From Clostridioides mangenotii TR (lineage in GTDB: Bacteria; Bacillota; Clostridia; Peptostreptococcales; Peptostreptococcaceae): a DNA stretch of 64,000 nt. Below the pieces are notes generated by a model. It did no database searches. It saw only the letters and a list, made by a program, of their open reading frames with translations, and had not been told where the DNA came from. Both the position numbers and the translations under genes were made by a program. The stretch lies in assembly GCF_000498755.1 (NCBI RefSeq), contig NZ_AXUS01000015.1, positions 25,806 through 89,805 on the forward strand, written 5' to 3'. Every line of letters starts with the position of its first letter. Positions within the stretch are counted from its first letter, which is position 1. Shown here piece by piece: positions 35,483-44,137 of the stretch.

Positions 35483-36154
35483 CTAATTATTTACCTCTTT
35501 TAAAACGCCATCTTCAAGTAACATTGTCTTTGTAACAAAATTATATGTTCGCTTTATGTCATGTGTTATCATAATGATTGTCATACGATTATTTTTATTA
35601 AGCTCTGATAATAGCTCATAAAATGAATAAGAACTTTTTTCATCTACCCCAGTGGTTGGCTCATCTAAAATCATTACCTCTGGATTTGACACTAAAGCTC
35701 TTGCAAGTAAAACCTTTTGCCTTTGCCCACCGGACATACTACCTATTAAACTTTTAGAATATCCCTGCATACCAACCATCTCTAACGAATTTTTAGTTTT
35801 TTGATTATGTTCTTCCTTAGCGAAACGAAATAAACCTATTTGTGAATAAAGATTGGCACGGACAACTTCTTCAGCAGAAGCTGGGAAAAAACGCTGATAG
35901 GATAATCCGCTCTGTGATATATATCCTATTTTTGTCCATTGATTAAAATTTTTTATATTTTGTCCTAGAAGTTTGATTTCGCCCTCTGTTGGTGAAAGCT
36001 CTCCCAACAATAATTTAATTAATGTACTCTTTCCAGCACCATTAGAACCAATTATCGAAACGAAATCTCCTTTTGATACATCAAAATTTATATCTGAAAG
36101 AACTTGTTCTTCTCTATATGAAAACTTTAGATTTTTAACACTTATAATATTCAT
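35483..36154 (-). CDS. znuC: zinc ABC transporter ATP-binding protein ZnuC-like
   Basis: 223 aa. Walker A GSNGAGKST, signature MSGGQRQKVLLARAL, Walker B VMILDEPTTG and H-switch MITHD are all present. It powers import through the permease encoded next. 16 bp after znuA. Confidence 0.93.
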   Translation of the reverse strand: MNIISVKNLKFSYREEQVLSDINFDVSKGDFVSIIGSNGAGKSTLIKLLLGELSPTEGEIKLLGQNIKNFNQWTKIGYISQSGLSYQRFFPASAEEVVRANLYSQIGLFRFAKEEHNQKTKNSLEMVGMQGYSKSLIGSMSGGQRQKVLLARALVSNPEVMILDEPTTGVDEKSSYSFYELLSELNKNNRMTIIMITHDIKRTYNFVTKTMLLEDGVLKEVNN

Positions 36155-36170
36155 TTATATCACCACTTCA

Positions 36171-37133
36171 CTACTGTAATGCTAATTTTAGTGATTCCAA
36201 GTTTTTACGCATTACAGAAAAATAATCTTCATCACTTGAGGTTTCCTTTGCACTGAGTCCTTCTATTGGATTTAACACATCTGTCTTTGCACCAGTTGCA
36301 TCAGCAATGGTTTTTGCCACTTTTGGACTCACCAATTCTTCAAAGAAAATCACCTTTACCTTGTTTTTCTTTACGAATTTGATAATCTCAGACATTCTAG
36401 CTGGATCCGGCTCTGAATCAGGAGACATTCCTTCGATTCCTACTTGGTTTAATCCATAAGCTTCGCATAGGTAACCAAATGCCTCATGAGAAACAACAAT
36501 GTCTTTGTTTGAAAGCGGAGTTAATACCTCTTTATATTCTTTATCTAATTTATCTAATTCTTTAGCGTATTTAGCATAATTATTTTCGTAGAATTCTTTA
36601 TTAGTAGGATCCACTTGAACAAATGTATCCTTTATATCTTTCATTTCCTGTTTTGCATTTTTAGGATCCATCCAAACATGTGGATCAGAAATACTATTTT
36701 CATTATATTCATTAGCGCTGCTGTGATTTTCATCCTCTTTATCATGAGAGTGACCTTTAGTTAATTTTATATTCTTTGATGCTTCAAGCTTAACGAGATC
36801 TTCATTTTGTGTGCTTTTTAAAATGTCCTCAACCCAATGCTCCATACCCGCTCCATTATATATAAATAAATCTGCTTTTTCTAAATTAGTTATGTCTTTA
36901 GCAGTAGGCTCCCAATCATGGGGTTCGACCCCTGATGGAACCATATTTATAATTGTTGCTTTATTTCCAGCAATTTTTTGAGCGAAGTCATACATAGGGT
37001 ATATACTAGTCAAAACATTAAGCTCTTCTCCCTTAGAATCTAATTGTTCAATTTCTTTATTGCAACCCGTTAACAAACTAAATAACACAATTGTAATCAT
37101 AGTTAGAAAACAATTTCTTTTAAGTTTTTTCAT
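36171..37133 (-). CDS. znuA: zinc-binding lipoprotein ZnuA/AdcA-like
   Basis: 320 aa. Lipobox LLTGC with C24, then a cluster A-I fold. Likely zinc ligands are H72 (VEPHDWEP), H152 (SDPHVWMDP), H216 (VVSHEAFGYL) and an acidic residue near the C-terminus. The His/Asp-rich loop GHSHDKEDENHSS (127-139) is typical of zinc rather than manganese receptors. Anchored outside the membrane, it hands zinc to the permease. Confidence 0.93.
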   Translation of the reverse strand: MKKLKRNCFLTMITIVLFSLLTGCNKEIEQLDSKGEELNVLTSIYPMYDFAQKIAGNKATIINMVPSGVEPHDWEPTAKDITNLEKADLFIYNGAGMEHWVEDILKSTQNEDLVKLEASKNIKLTKGHSHDKEDENHSSANEYNENSISDPHVWMDPKNAKQEMKDIKDTFVQVDPTNKEFYENNYAKYAKELDKLDKEYKEVLTPLSNKDIVVSHEAFGYLCEAYGLNQVGIEGMSPDSEPDPARMSEIIKFVKKNKVKVIFFEELVSPKVAKTIADATGAKTDVLNPIEGLSAKETSSDEDYFSVMRKNLESLKLALQ

Positions 37134-37173
37134 AATAACCCTCCATAATATTGTATTTAAGCTTATGTATGAG

Positions 37174-37479
37174 TTAATTATTTAACCTAACTTTTAACGT
37201 AATCAGCGTATGTGTTGCCTTATATGAATTCGCATAAAATAGTAGATTTAAATATGCACCGATAACTAGAAATACTCCTGTTATCGGCATTATACCAGTA
37301 CTTAATTGTCTTAGAGCATTTTCTACTTCTTGTATATGTACGCAAATCTGACATGTATCTCCAACACAATTGTGATTTGTTTCTTCAAATATGTAAAAAG
37401 ATGAAAGGAGGTAAATAACAATAAAAGTAATACACATCGTAAGTGCAAGTGAATTTCTAATTTTAATATTATTTTTCAT
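37174..37479 (-). CDS. small two-span membrane protein with a Cys-rich external loop, unknown
   Basis: 101 aa. Membrane segments at about 11-30 and 60-82 flank a loop with H36, C38, C43, C46 and H48 (NHNCVGDTCQICVHIQ). The cysteine/histidine spacing looks like a metal site exposed outside the membrane. A ribosome site GGAGG precedes ATG. It lies between the regulator and the binding protein in one transcript. I do not know the family; a role in zinc sensing or delivery to the importer is inferred from place and residues only. Confidence 0.75.
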   Translation of the reverse strand: MKNNIKIRNSLALTMCITFIVIYLLSSFYIFEETNHNCVGDTCQICVHIQEVENALRQLSTGIMPITGVFLVIGAYLNLLFYANSYKATHTLITLKVRLNN

Positions 37480-37511
37480 TGTAATTAACCTCCTTCCTCA
37501 TAATTTTTATT

Positions 37512-37931
37512 TTATATTTTCTTATTAGAACATTTATCGCATTTACCATAAAACATTGTCTTTAATGAATTTAGATTAAATCCATGATTTTTTAGTAAAT
37601 GCTTCTGTATATTATTTAATTCGTCACACTGAAAATGGATTAGGCCTCCACATTCATCGCATTTAAAATGAAAGTGCTCCTCTAATTGATCTTCTTCATC
37701 CACATATTGATAACATGCACCTGATACGCCATCGATTACATATTTTCTAACCGCACCATCATTTACAAGTTTATCTAAATATCTATATACAGTTGACATA
37801 CCTATTTTCATATCATTTTCTAAGAAATAATCTGTAATTTGATTTATTGTTACATGTTTACCATCAAGTGATTTTATGTAAGACAGGATAGATTCCTTTT
37901 GCTTCGTTTTATAATTTGTAGATTTCTTCAC
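37512..37931 (-). CDS. zur: Fur-family regulator, probable zinc uptake repressor Zur
   Basis: 139 aa, GTG start with GGAGGGG 8 nt upstream. Winged helix with MSTVYRYLDKLVNDGAV, then metal site HFHF (86-89) and two structural-zinc pairs CDEC (91-94) and CDKC (131-134). First gene of the zinc operon; two Fur-type palindromes flank its promoter, so it should repress itself and the importer when zinc is enough. Fur or PerR would be less expected upstream of znuACB. Confidence 0.88.
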   Translation of the reverse strand: MKKSTNYKTKQKESILSYIKSLDGKHVTINQITDYFLENDMKIGMSTVYRYLDKLVNDGAVRKYVIDGVSGACYQYVDEEDQLEEHFHFKCDECGGLIHFQCDELNNIQKHLLKNHGFNLNSLKTMFYGKCDKCSNKKI

Positions 37932-37949
37932 TTATATAACCCCTCCAAT

Positions 37950-38015
37950 TTGAAAACCATTTTCAATTTACCATATTAAATTTTTGATGTCAAGCAAATT
38001 GACAATCATTTTCAA
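37950..38015 (-). promoter_or_regulatory. zinc operon promoter flanked by two Zur/Fur-type boxes
   Basis: Minus-strand -35 TTGACA (37988-37993) and -10 TAAATT (37965-37970) are 17 nt apart. One palindrome, TTGAAAATGGTTTTCAA (37950-37966), covers the end of the -10 and the start region. A second, TTGAAAATGATTGTCAA (37999-38015), lies just upstream of the -35. Their centres are 49 nt apart. The TGAAAATGATT core matches Fur-family boxes. Confidence 0.85.
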
Positions 38016-38069
38016 ATTTAAATCTAAATTAAATATATAAGATTTAGTCATTTCATAAGAATATAAAAA

Positions 38070-38101
38070 AACTCTAAAGTAACTTTAGTTACTTTAGAGT
38101 C
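38070..38101 (-). terminator. terminator of gltX
   Basis: ACTCTAAAGTAAC / GTTACTTTAGAGT perfect 13-bp stem with a 4-nt loop, then TTTTTTATATTC on the minus strand; it insulates the zinc promoter from gltX. Confidence 0.93.
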
Positions 38102-38117
38102 TATAATATTTTTATTT

Positions 38118-39599
38118 CTATAAAAGATTTTCTTTAACAAAAGCAAGTCTCTTCAAGCAAATTTCCTTGCCAAGTACCTCTACGACTTTTGGTAAATCTG
38201 GACCGTGCATTTGACCTGTAAATATTATTCTAGATCCCATAAATAAGTTTTTACCTTTTATTCCATGCTCTTTTTGGACTTCTTTAAGCATAGCTTTTAC
38301 ACCATCTTCTATAAGCTCGTCAGTGTTTGATATCTTCTCTTCAAGAGCTCCAAGTAAAGTTGGAATGTGCTCAAGTGCTAAGAATTCTTTACACTCATCA
38401 GTCTCAAGCTCAACTTTATCACCAAAGAATATACCTGCGTGATCTGTTATTTCCTTCATATATTGTAATTTTTCCTTAACGGCAGATACCATTCCTTTTA
38501 AGAAATCGTATCTATTCTTAGCTTCTTCCTCAGTAATAAATCCACCTTCAATTAAAAAAGGTATTGCTAATTCTGTTAAACGGTTGTCATCGCCATCTTT
38601 AATGTAGTGTTGATCAACCCAGTTTAGTTTTTCTGTATCAAATACTCCACCGCTTTTAGATACTCTATCTATAGAAAAAGCTTCCTCTAATTCCTTCATA
38701 GTAAATAGCTCTTGGTTATCTTCTGGAGACCAACCAACTAGTGCAACATAGTTAACTAGTCCTTCTGGTAAATATCCTTTTTTCTTGAAATCCTCTACGG
38801 CTACATCGCCTTGTCTCTTACTTAATTTTTTCTTTTCAGTGTTTAATATATTTGGAAGGTGCACAAATACTGGTGCTTCCCATCCAAAAGCTTCATACAG
38901 ATACACGTGCTTTGGAGTAGATGAAACCCACTCTTCACCTCTTATTATATGAGTTATCTTCATAAGATAATCGTCAACTACAACTGCGAAATGGTATGTT
39001 GGGAAACCATCAGTTTTTATAAGAACTTGATCATCTAGATCATTTGTATTAAATTCAGTTTCTCCTCTTACTAAATCAGTAAACTTAATCACATGATTTT
39101 CAGGAAGTCTAAGCCTAATTACATGCGGTTCACCTGCTGCTAATCTCTTCTCTACCTCTTCTTTAGAAAGATCTCTACAGTGGCCATCGTATCTTGGAGT
39201 ATCTCCCGCTTCTTTTTGTTTTTCTCTTACATCATCAAGTCTTTCCTTAGTACAGAAACAGTAGTAAGCCTTACCAGAGTCTAATAATTCTTTGATGTAT
39301 TCTTTGTATATATCAAGTCTTTCTGATTGAATATAAGGTCCGAATTCACCTTTTTGAACTATATTACCTTTTTCATCTAAATCTACACCTTCATTATGTT
39401 CAATTCCAGCCCATTTCATGGCATTTAGCATGTTTTCTATAGCTCCGTCAACAAGTCTACTCTGATCTGTATCTTCTACCCTTAAAATATATTCTCCGCC
39501 CATTTTTTTAGCAAATAAATAGTTATAAAGAGCTGTTCTTAAACTACCTATATGTACAAATCCTGTTGGACTTGGTGCAAATCTAACTCTAACGCCCAT
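38118..39599 (-). CDS. gltX: glutamyl-tRNA synthetase
   Basis: 493 aa, class I. HIGSLR signature near the N-terminus (residues 17-22) in [20 protein letters not shown], and KLSKRQGD in the middle. No glutaminyl-tRNA synthetase is seen, so it probably also charges tRNA-Gln for amidation, as in most Firmicutes. It sits between proS and the zinc locus, as a separate transcript with DnaA-box-like sites upstream. Confidence 0.97.
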   Translation of the reverse strand: MGVRVRFAPSPTGFVHIGSLRTALYNYLFAKKMGGEYILRVEDTDQSRLVDGAIENMLNAMKWAGIEHNEGVDLDEKGNIVQKGEFGPYIQSERLDIYKEYIKELLDSGKAYYCFCTKERLDDVREKQKEAGDTPRYDGHCRDLSKEEVEKRLAAGEPHVIRLRLPENHVIKFTDLVRGETEFNTNDLDDQVLIKTDGFPTYHFAVVVDDYLMKITHIIRGEEWVSSTPKHVYLYEAFGWEAPVFVHLPNILNTEKKKLSKRQGDVAVEDFKKKGYLPEGLVNYVALVGWSPEDNQELFTMKELEEAFSIDRVSKSGGVFDTEKLNWVDQHYIKDGDDNRLTELAIPFLIEGGFITEEEAKNRYDFLKGMVSAVKEKLQYMKEITDHAGIFFGDKVELETDECKEFLALEHIPTLLGALEEKISNTDELIEDGVKAMLKEVQKEHGIKGKNLFMGSRIIFTGQMHGPDLPKVVEVLGKEICLKRLAFVKENLL

Positions 39600-39689
39600 C
39601 TTTAGTACCTCCTGATTAATTTATTCAATATATTTATATTATTAAAATACACTGCTGTTTTGCAAGTGTAATTTTTTATCTGTGGAAAA

Positions 39690-39750
39690 CTCTTAATAAC
39701 TCCTTATTTCTTATATAAACTTATCCACAATTACAAGTATATCCACATGG
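39690..39750. promoter_or_regulatory. DnaA-box-like cluster upstream of gltX
   Basis: A perfect box TTATCCACA at 39721-39729 is flanked by TGTGGAAAA at 39691 (8/9, reverse) and ATATCCACA at about 39740 (8/9), three sites in about 60 bp. This is the second such cluster in the window. In the 482-bp gap 39600-40081 it is joined by a rhodanese relic and a degenerate T-box. Confidence 0.55.
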
Positions 39751-39869
39751 ATATGTTGATTATACATTTTAAGATAATCGAGTTATAAATTCCTATACTA
39801 TTATATCAGATTCTATTGATTAAAATATAGCTAACATCAAAAATAGCTCTAGTTAATCCAGATTTTAAT

Positions 39870-39986
39870 CTAATTCCAACTACCAGCCTCATTTATAACA
39901 TGTAGGTTTTCCCATCCCATTGCTGCTGCATATATGTAAGTTTCACTCGCTCTCCCTCCAGTTCCAAAGTGTAATGAAACTTTCAA
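39870..39986 (-). pseudogene. relic of a rhodanese-domain protein (C-terminal end)
   Basis: Minus-strand translation reads KVSLHFGTGGRASETYIYAA, then AMGWENLHVINEAGSWN and a stop at 39870. This resembles the active-site loop and final helix of sulfurtransferases (CGTGxRAS), but the catalytic Cys is replaced by Phe (HFGTGG) and no N-terminal part or start exists. It lies just downstream of a degenerate T-box. Inferred remnant of a deleted gene. Confidence 0.6.
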
Positions 39987-39994
39987 AAATAAAA

Positions 39995-40062
39995 AAATCT
40001 TCCATCTCTATAAACGTGCTATAGAGACGAAAGATTTTTCGCAGTACCTCTCTTAGAGGACT
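39995..40062 (-). other. degenerate T-box antiterminator/terminator
   Basis: The minus strand has AGAGAGGTACTGCG (40040-40053), 11 of 13 matches to the T-box AGGGTGGNACCGCG, then CTTTCGTCTCTATA and a terminator hairpin with a T7 run (39995-40037). It closely resembles the proS T-box end. The UGGN bulge has become AGGT and the stem I region would fall inside proS, so it cannot work as a normal T-box. It could act as the proS terminator. Confidence 0.65.
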
Positions 40063-40081
40063 TCAATACTTTGCTATCTTA

Positions 40082-41797
40082 TTATCCTAATTTAACTTCG
40101 TTTTTAACGAACTCAGCTTTTACTTTTTCAATTATTTCAGAGATTTCTACAAGTTCTTTATCAGCTGCATCTCTAAGTTTGTACTCCACTTTTCCATCCT
40201 TAGCATCTTTTCCAACGGTTATTCTTATAGGTATTCCAAGAAGTTCTGAGTCTTTAAACTTAACTCCTACTCTTTCATCTCTATCGTCTAGAAGAACTTC
40301 GACACCCATAGCTTCAAGTTTATTTTGTATATTTTCAGCTATTTGACTATTCTCCTCATTCTTCATATCTACTTGAACTATACTCACATGGTATGGAGCT
40401 ATTGAAAGTGGCCATATTATTCCATTTTCGTCATTGTGTTGCTCTATTACTGCTGCTGCAGTTCTCTCAACACCTATTCCATAACATCCCATAAGTATTG
40501 GCTTAGATTTTCCATCTTTATTTATAAAATTAGCGTTCATTGCTTCTGAATACTTTGTTCCAAGTTGGAATATGTGTCCTACTTCTACCCCTCTAGCTAT
40601 TTCTAATGGGCTACTACATTCTAAACACTTATCTCCTTCTTGAACATTTCTAAAGTCACCTACAACACCTTCATAATCTCTTCCGTAGTTTGCATTCTCT
40701 ATATGGTACTCAGTTTTGTTAGCACCGATTATCATATTATTTTGATCTGCTACTTCTTTATCTATAAATACATAATCAGCTTTTATATTTATTGGTCCTG
40801 CGAATCCTACATCTGCACTTGTAACCTCTTTTACTACTTCATCAGTTGCAAGGGCAAACTCTATAACTCCACCAATAGCATTTTCAACTTTTACCTCGTT
40901 TACATCTCTATCTCCTCTTACTACAACAGCTACTGTTTTTCCATCAGCTGTATATACAAGAGTTTTAGCTAATTTCTTAGGAGAAACTTTAAATAAATCT
41001 TCTAATTCTTTGATTGTACCTACTCCTGGAGTATGAACTTCTTTTAATTCTTTTAAATCTTCTTTTTCTAATGTATCATTTACTGATTCTGCTCTTTCTA
41101 CGTTTGCTGCATAATCACATTTGCTACAGAATACTACTTCATCTTCTCCAACATCTGACTTAACCATAAATTCCGCTGATACTGAACCACCTATAGCACC
41201 TGAATCCGCCATAACTGGGCTATTATCAAGTCCACATCTTCTAAATATATTTACATAAGCATCAAACATATCTTGGTATGATTTAGCCATTCCATCATGG
41301 TCAACATCAAAACTATAAGCGTCCTTCATAGTGAAAGTTTTAGTTCTCATAACACCAAATCTAGGTCTTCTTTCGTCTCTGTACTTAGTTTGTATTTGGT
41401 ATAAATTCATTGGCAACTGCTTATAAGAAGTTATTTCTTGTCTTACTATATCAGTGAAAGCCTCTTCATGAGTAGGTCCTAGGCAGTAGTCTCTAGATGT
41501 TCTATCTTTAAGTCTAAACATTTCCTCTCCCATAGCTTCCCATCTTCCAGATTCTTGCCATAATTCTGCTGGTATTATTGCTGAACAAAGTATTTCTTGA
41601 GCTCCCTTTGCGTTCATTTCTTCTCTAATTATCTGAGCTACCTTGTTGAAAACTCTAAGTCCTATAGGAAGTTGATTGTAAACTCCTGAAGACATTTTTT
41701 TGATCATTCCAGATCTAATCATCAACTGATGACTTCTAATTTCTGCATCTGCTGGAACTTCTTTTAACGTTGGTAAAAACATTTTAGACATTTTCAT
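40082..41797 (-). CDS. proS: prolyl-tRNA synthetase, bacterial type with editing domain
   Basis: 571 aa, class II. Motif 2 region [27 protein letters not shown] and motif 3 [17 protein letters not shown], with the YbaK-like insertion (about residues 230-390) that hydrolyses mischarged Ala-tRNA-Pro. C-terminal anticodon domain near 470-571. Start ATG with GGAGG 8 nt upstream. Controlled by an upstream T-box with a proline specifier. Confidence 0.98.
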   Translation of the reverse strand: MKMSKMFLPTLKEVPADAEIRSHQLMIRSGMIKKMSSGVYNQLPIGLRVFNKVAQIIREEMNAKGAQEILCSAIIPAELWQESGRWEAMGEEMFRLKDRTSRDYCLGPTHEEAFTDIVRQEITSYKQLPMNLYQIQTKYRDERRPRFGVMRTKTFTMKDAYSFDVDHDGMAKSYQDMFDAYVNIFRRCGLDNSPVMADSGAIGGSVSAEFMVKSDVGEDEVVFCSKCDYAANVERAESVNDTLEKEDLKELKEVHTPGVGTIKELEDLFKVSPKKLAKTLVYTADGKTVAVVVRGDRDVNEVKVENAIGGVIEFALATDEVVKEVTSADVGFAGPINIKADYVFIDKEVADQNNMIIGANKTEYHIENANYGRDYEGVVGDFRNVQEGDKCLECSSPLEIARGVEVGHIFQLGTKYSEAMNANFINKDGKSKPILMGCYGIGVERTAAAVIEQHNDENGIIWPLSIAPYHVSIVQVDMKNEENSQIAENIQNKLEAMGVEVLLDDRDERVGVKFKDSELLGIPIRITVGKDAKDGKVEYKLRDAADKELVEISEIIEKVKAEFVKNEVKLG

Positions 41798-41889
41798 TGT
41801 ATTGACCTCCTAATTTTTATTTAATTAAATTATTTATTACATGATTAGTTTTAAATCTGTTTCTTGTGAGTTTAAGCATTTTGAATATA

Positions 41890-42112
41890 AAAAAAACCCA
41901 TCATCTCTATAAATATAGAGACGAAAGGTTATAATTTCCGCGGTACCACTCTAGTTAGCTAACTTAGCCCACTTTTTGGAATATAACGGTTCCTACCGTA
42001 AAGTTTTACTTTAAGCTAGAAGTCAGGTTCGAAGTTTTCCTCTTAGAAACTTTCAGCATTCGTTTCCTCTCTGTGAAGATTTCACCATCTACTATTACTT
42101 CATAATTGCATT
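41890..42112 (-). ncRNA. T-box riboswitch controlling proS, specifier CCU (Pro)
   Basis: Minus strand: stem I with AGTAG, AGAGAGGAAACG and AACTTCGAACCTGACTTCTA, where the unpaired CCT fits a Pro codon. The T-box AGAGTGGTACCGCGG (41938-41952 region) follows, then CTTTCGTCTCTATA / TATAGAGATGATGGG and a T8 run as terminator. Uncharged tRNA-Pro(TGG, at 62837-62913) would stabilise the antiterminator. It fills most of the 354-bp gap 41798-42151. Confidence 0.92.
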
Positions 42113-42151
42113 AATATTTTGATTAATATTTAACTTATATCATATAATATA

Positions 42152-42637
42152 TTAATTATTGCCAGATGTCAATAATAATAAACAAATACTTTGAGAAGAA
42201 ATTCCATCCTCTGATCCAGTAAATCCAAGCTTTTCTTCTGTTGTCGCTTTTATGTTTATATTATCTATCTCTGTTTCAAGTGTTTTTGCTATTACTTCTC
42301 TCATCTGATCTATGTAAGGAGCCAGCTTTGGTCTTTGAGCTATAATCGTACTGTCAATATTTCCTATTTTATAGCCTTTAGATTTAACTAACTCGAATAC
42401 ATGAGATAATAGTTTTACACTATCTGCGCCTTTGTATTTTTCATCCGTATCAGGGAAATGCTTCCCTATATCACCTAGCGCCAGTGCCCCTAATATAGAG
42501 TCTGTTATCGCATGTGTAATAACATCAGCATCAGAGTGGCCTAGCAATCCCTTTTCATGAGGAATTTCAACTCCTCCTAAGATAAGTTTTCTACCTTCTA
42601 CTAGCCTGTGCACGTCGTATCCTAAACCTACTCTCAT
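42152..42637 (-). CDS. ispF: 2-C-methyl-D-erythritol 2,4-cyclodiphosphate synthase
   Basis: 161 aa. [12 protein letters not shown] gives the metal ligands D8 and H10; [15 protein letters not shown] and [12 protein letters not shown] complete the active site. Cyclises CDP-ME-2-phosphate in the MEP isoprenoid pathway. Usually follows ispD directly; here a DUF3267 gene and a terminator separate them. Confidence 0.97.
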   Translation of the reverse strand: MRVGLGYDVHRLVEGRKLILGGVEIPHEKGLLGHSDADVITHAITDSILGALALGDIGKHFPDTDEKYKGADSVKLLSHVFELVKSKGYKIGNIDSTIIAQRPKLAPYIDQMREVIAKTLETEIDNINIKATTEEKLGFTGSEDGISSQSICLLLLTSGNN

Positions 42638-42725
42638 ATTATCTCCTCCTAATTAACTTTTTATTTATATTTATCAATATTTTTTAATTTAAATTCTCCA
42701 AACTACATACCTGTATACTTGAAAT

Positions 42726-43340
42726 TTATTTAAAGTAGTTTTCTAACCCATTATTTATAATATAGGAACCTTTTGGAACTTGTGTTGCAATTAGGAACAT
42801 ATTTAAAAAATCAACACAAGAGCCCATTGAATTAAGTAAACATAAAAATAGTGTAAATAAATTTAGATATCCCAATACATTTAGAAAAAAAGGTAAAATA
42901 ACTGATAACAGCATAAATGGCATAACACTAATTATTAAAAATCTATTTTTCTTGATTTTTTCTGTGGTATAAACGAATCCAAATAATCCATTTAAACCCC
43001 AATAAGTTTTATCAGAGTTTAAAATATTTGGTATAAATGCTGCATGAATAAATTCATGTAATAGCATAAATAAAACCATTGCGACAATATACAACAGAAT
43101 CGTTAAATTTATTGTAAATGTAACGTCGAATTTGTGACTATTATTTAAAACTTCTCTTATAGGAGCGTATAGATAAAATGCTATAACAATAGATATAATA
43201 CCATTTATAATCATAAATGGTATTGATAGAAAAGTCGCTGAGACTAAACTAGAAGGCTCTTTTAATTTTGTCCATCCATCTGATATGAGAATTTTTCTTA
43301 AATTTTCATCTGCATTGGGTATTGTTTTTGTATATATCAT
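42726..43340 (-). CDS. DUF3267-type membrane metalloprotease-like protein
   Basis: 204 aa with about four to five membrane segments. A zinc-protease motif LLHEFIHAAF lies in the second membrane region (residues about 97-106), with GLFGFVYTTEKI after it, as in DUF3267 proteins distantly related to M50 site-2 proteases. Substrate unknown. It stands between ispD and ispF but behind a strong terminator, so it is likely its own transcript. Confidence 0.8.
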   Translation of the reverse strand: MIYTKTIPNADENLRKILISDGWTKLKEPSSLVSATFLSIPFMIINGIISIVIAFYLYAPIREVLNNSHKFDVTFTINLTILLYIVAMVLFMLLHEFIHAAFIPNILNSDKTYWGLNGLFGFVYTTEKIKKNRFLIISVMPFMLLSVILPFFLNVLGYLNLFTLFLCLLNSMGSCVDFLNMFLIATQVPKGSYIINNGLENYFK

Positions 43341-43363
43341 AATTCACGCTCCAAATATAAATA

Positions 43364-43399
43364 AACAAATAGTTGTAATGCAAATTACAACTATTTGTT
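43364..43399 (-). terminator. terminator of ispD
   Basis: AACAAATAGTTGTAAT / ATTACAACTATTTGTT perfect 16-bp stem with a 4-nt loop, then TATTTATATTTG on the minus strand, 5 bp after the ispD stop. Confidence 0.82.
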
Positions 43400-43404
43400 A
43401 TCTA

Positions 43405-44091
43405 TTAAATATCCTGTATTATTTGATTTGCTGTCTTTAAATCTTCTGGGTTCGTTATCTTAATATTTTTTTGAGATCCCATGACCATGCTGACTTTTTG
43501 CCCGATTCTTTCTACAAGCATTGAATCATCAGTTCCGTAAAATCCAGACTCGTACGCATCTTCATATGCTTTTTTTATAGTGTCGTACTCAAAAACCTGT
43601 GGAGTCTGTGCAGCCCACAGTAAACTTCTATCTGGAGTACTTTCAATTTCCCCATTTTTCACTATTTTTATGGTGTCACTTACTGGAACTCCTACTACTA
43701 CAGCTTTTTTAATTTTCGCTTCTTCTATAGATTCCGCAATAATTTTATCGTCTACAAATGGTCTAGCTCCATCGTGGATTAAAACTATGTCGCATTTTTC
43801 ATCTAGTTTTTTTAGACCATTGTATATGGAATCCTGTCTCTCTTTTCCACCGTATGCTATCTTTACGCCTTTGAAATTATACTTATTTATAATATTGTCT
43901 AAAAAGTATTCCTCTTCCTCGGGCTTAATACATACAACTATTTCATCTATGTCTTTATTAATGTAAAAAACTTGAATGGTATGCGCAATTACTTCCTTCT
44001 CGCCTAGTTTTATAAACTGTTTATTTATTCCAATATTCATTCTTTTTCCGTTTCCGGCAGCTACTACTACTACACTATTCAAGTTTGTCAC
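43405..44091 (-). CDS. ispD: 2-C-methyl-D-erythritol 4-phosphate cytidylyltransferase
   Basis: 228 aa. VVVAAGNGKRMNIGINKQFI is the CTP-binding glycine/arginine/lysine loop; IVLIHDGARPFV and WAAQTPQVF are the other family signatures. Third step of the MEP pathway. Follows the ABC genes by 46 bp. Confidence 0.96.
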   Translation of the reverse strand: MTNLNSVVVVAAGNGKRMNIGINKQFIKLGEKEVIAHTIQVFYINKDIDEIVVCIKPEEEEYFLDNIINKYNFKGVKIAYGGKERQDSIYNGLKKLDEKCDIVLIHDGARPFVDDKIIAESIEEAKIKKAVVVGVPVSDTIKIVKNGEIESTPDRSLLWAAQTPQVFEYDTIKKAYEDAYESGFYGTDDSMLVERIGQKVSMVMGSQKNIKITNPEDLKTANQIIQDI

Positions 44092-44137
44092 CTCATATCT
44101 ATATATATATCTATCTTAAGTTATTCTTAATTAAACA

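Noticed and set aside
40640..40972. Plus-strand ORF of 110 aa inside proS
   Set aside because: Antisense shadow of a well-supported coding gene.
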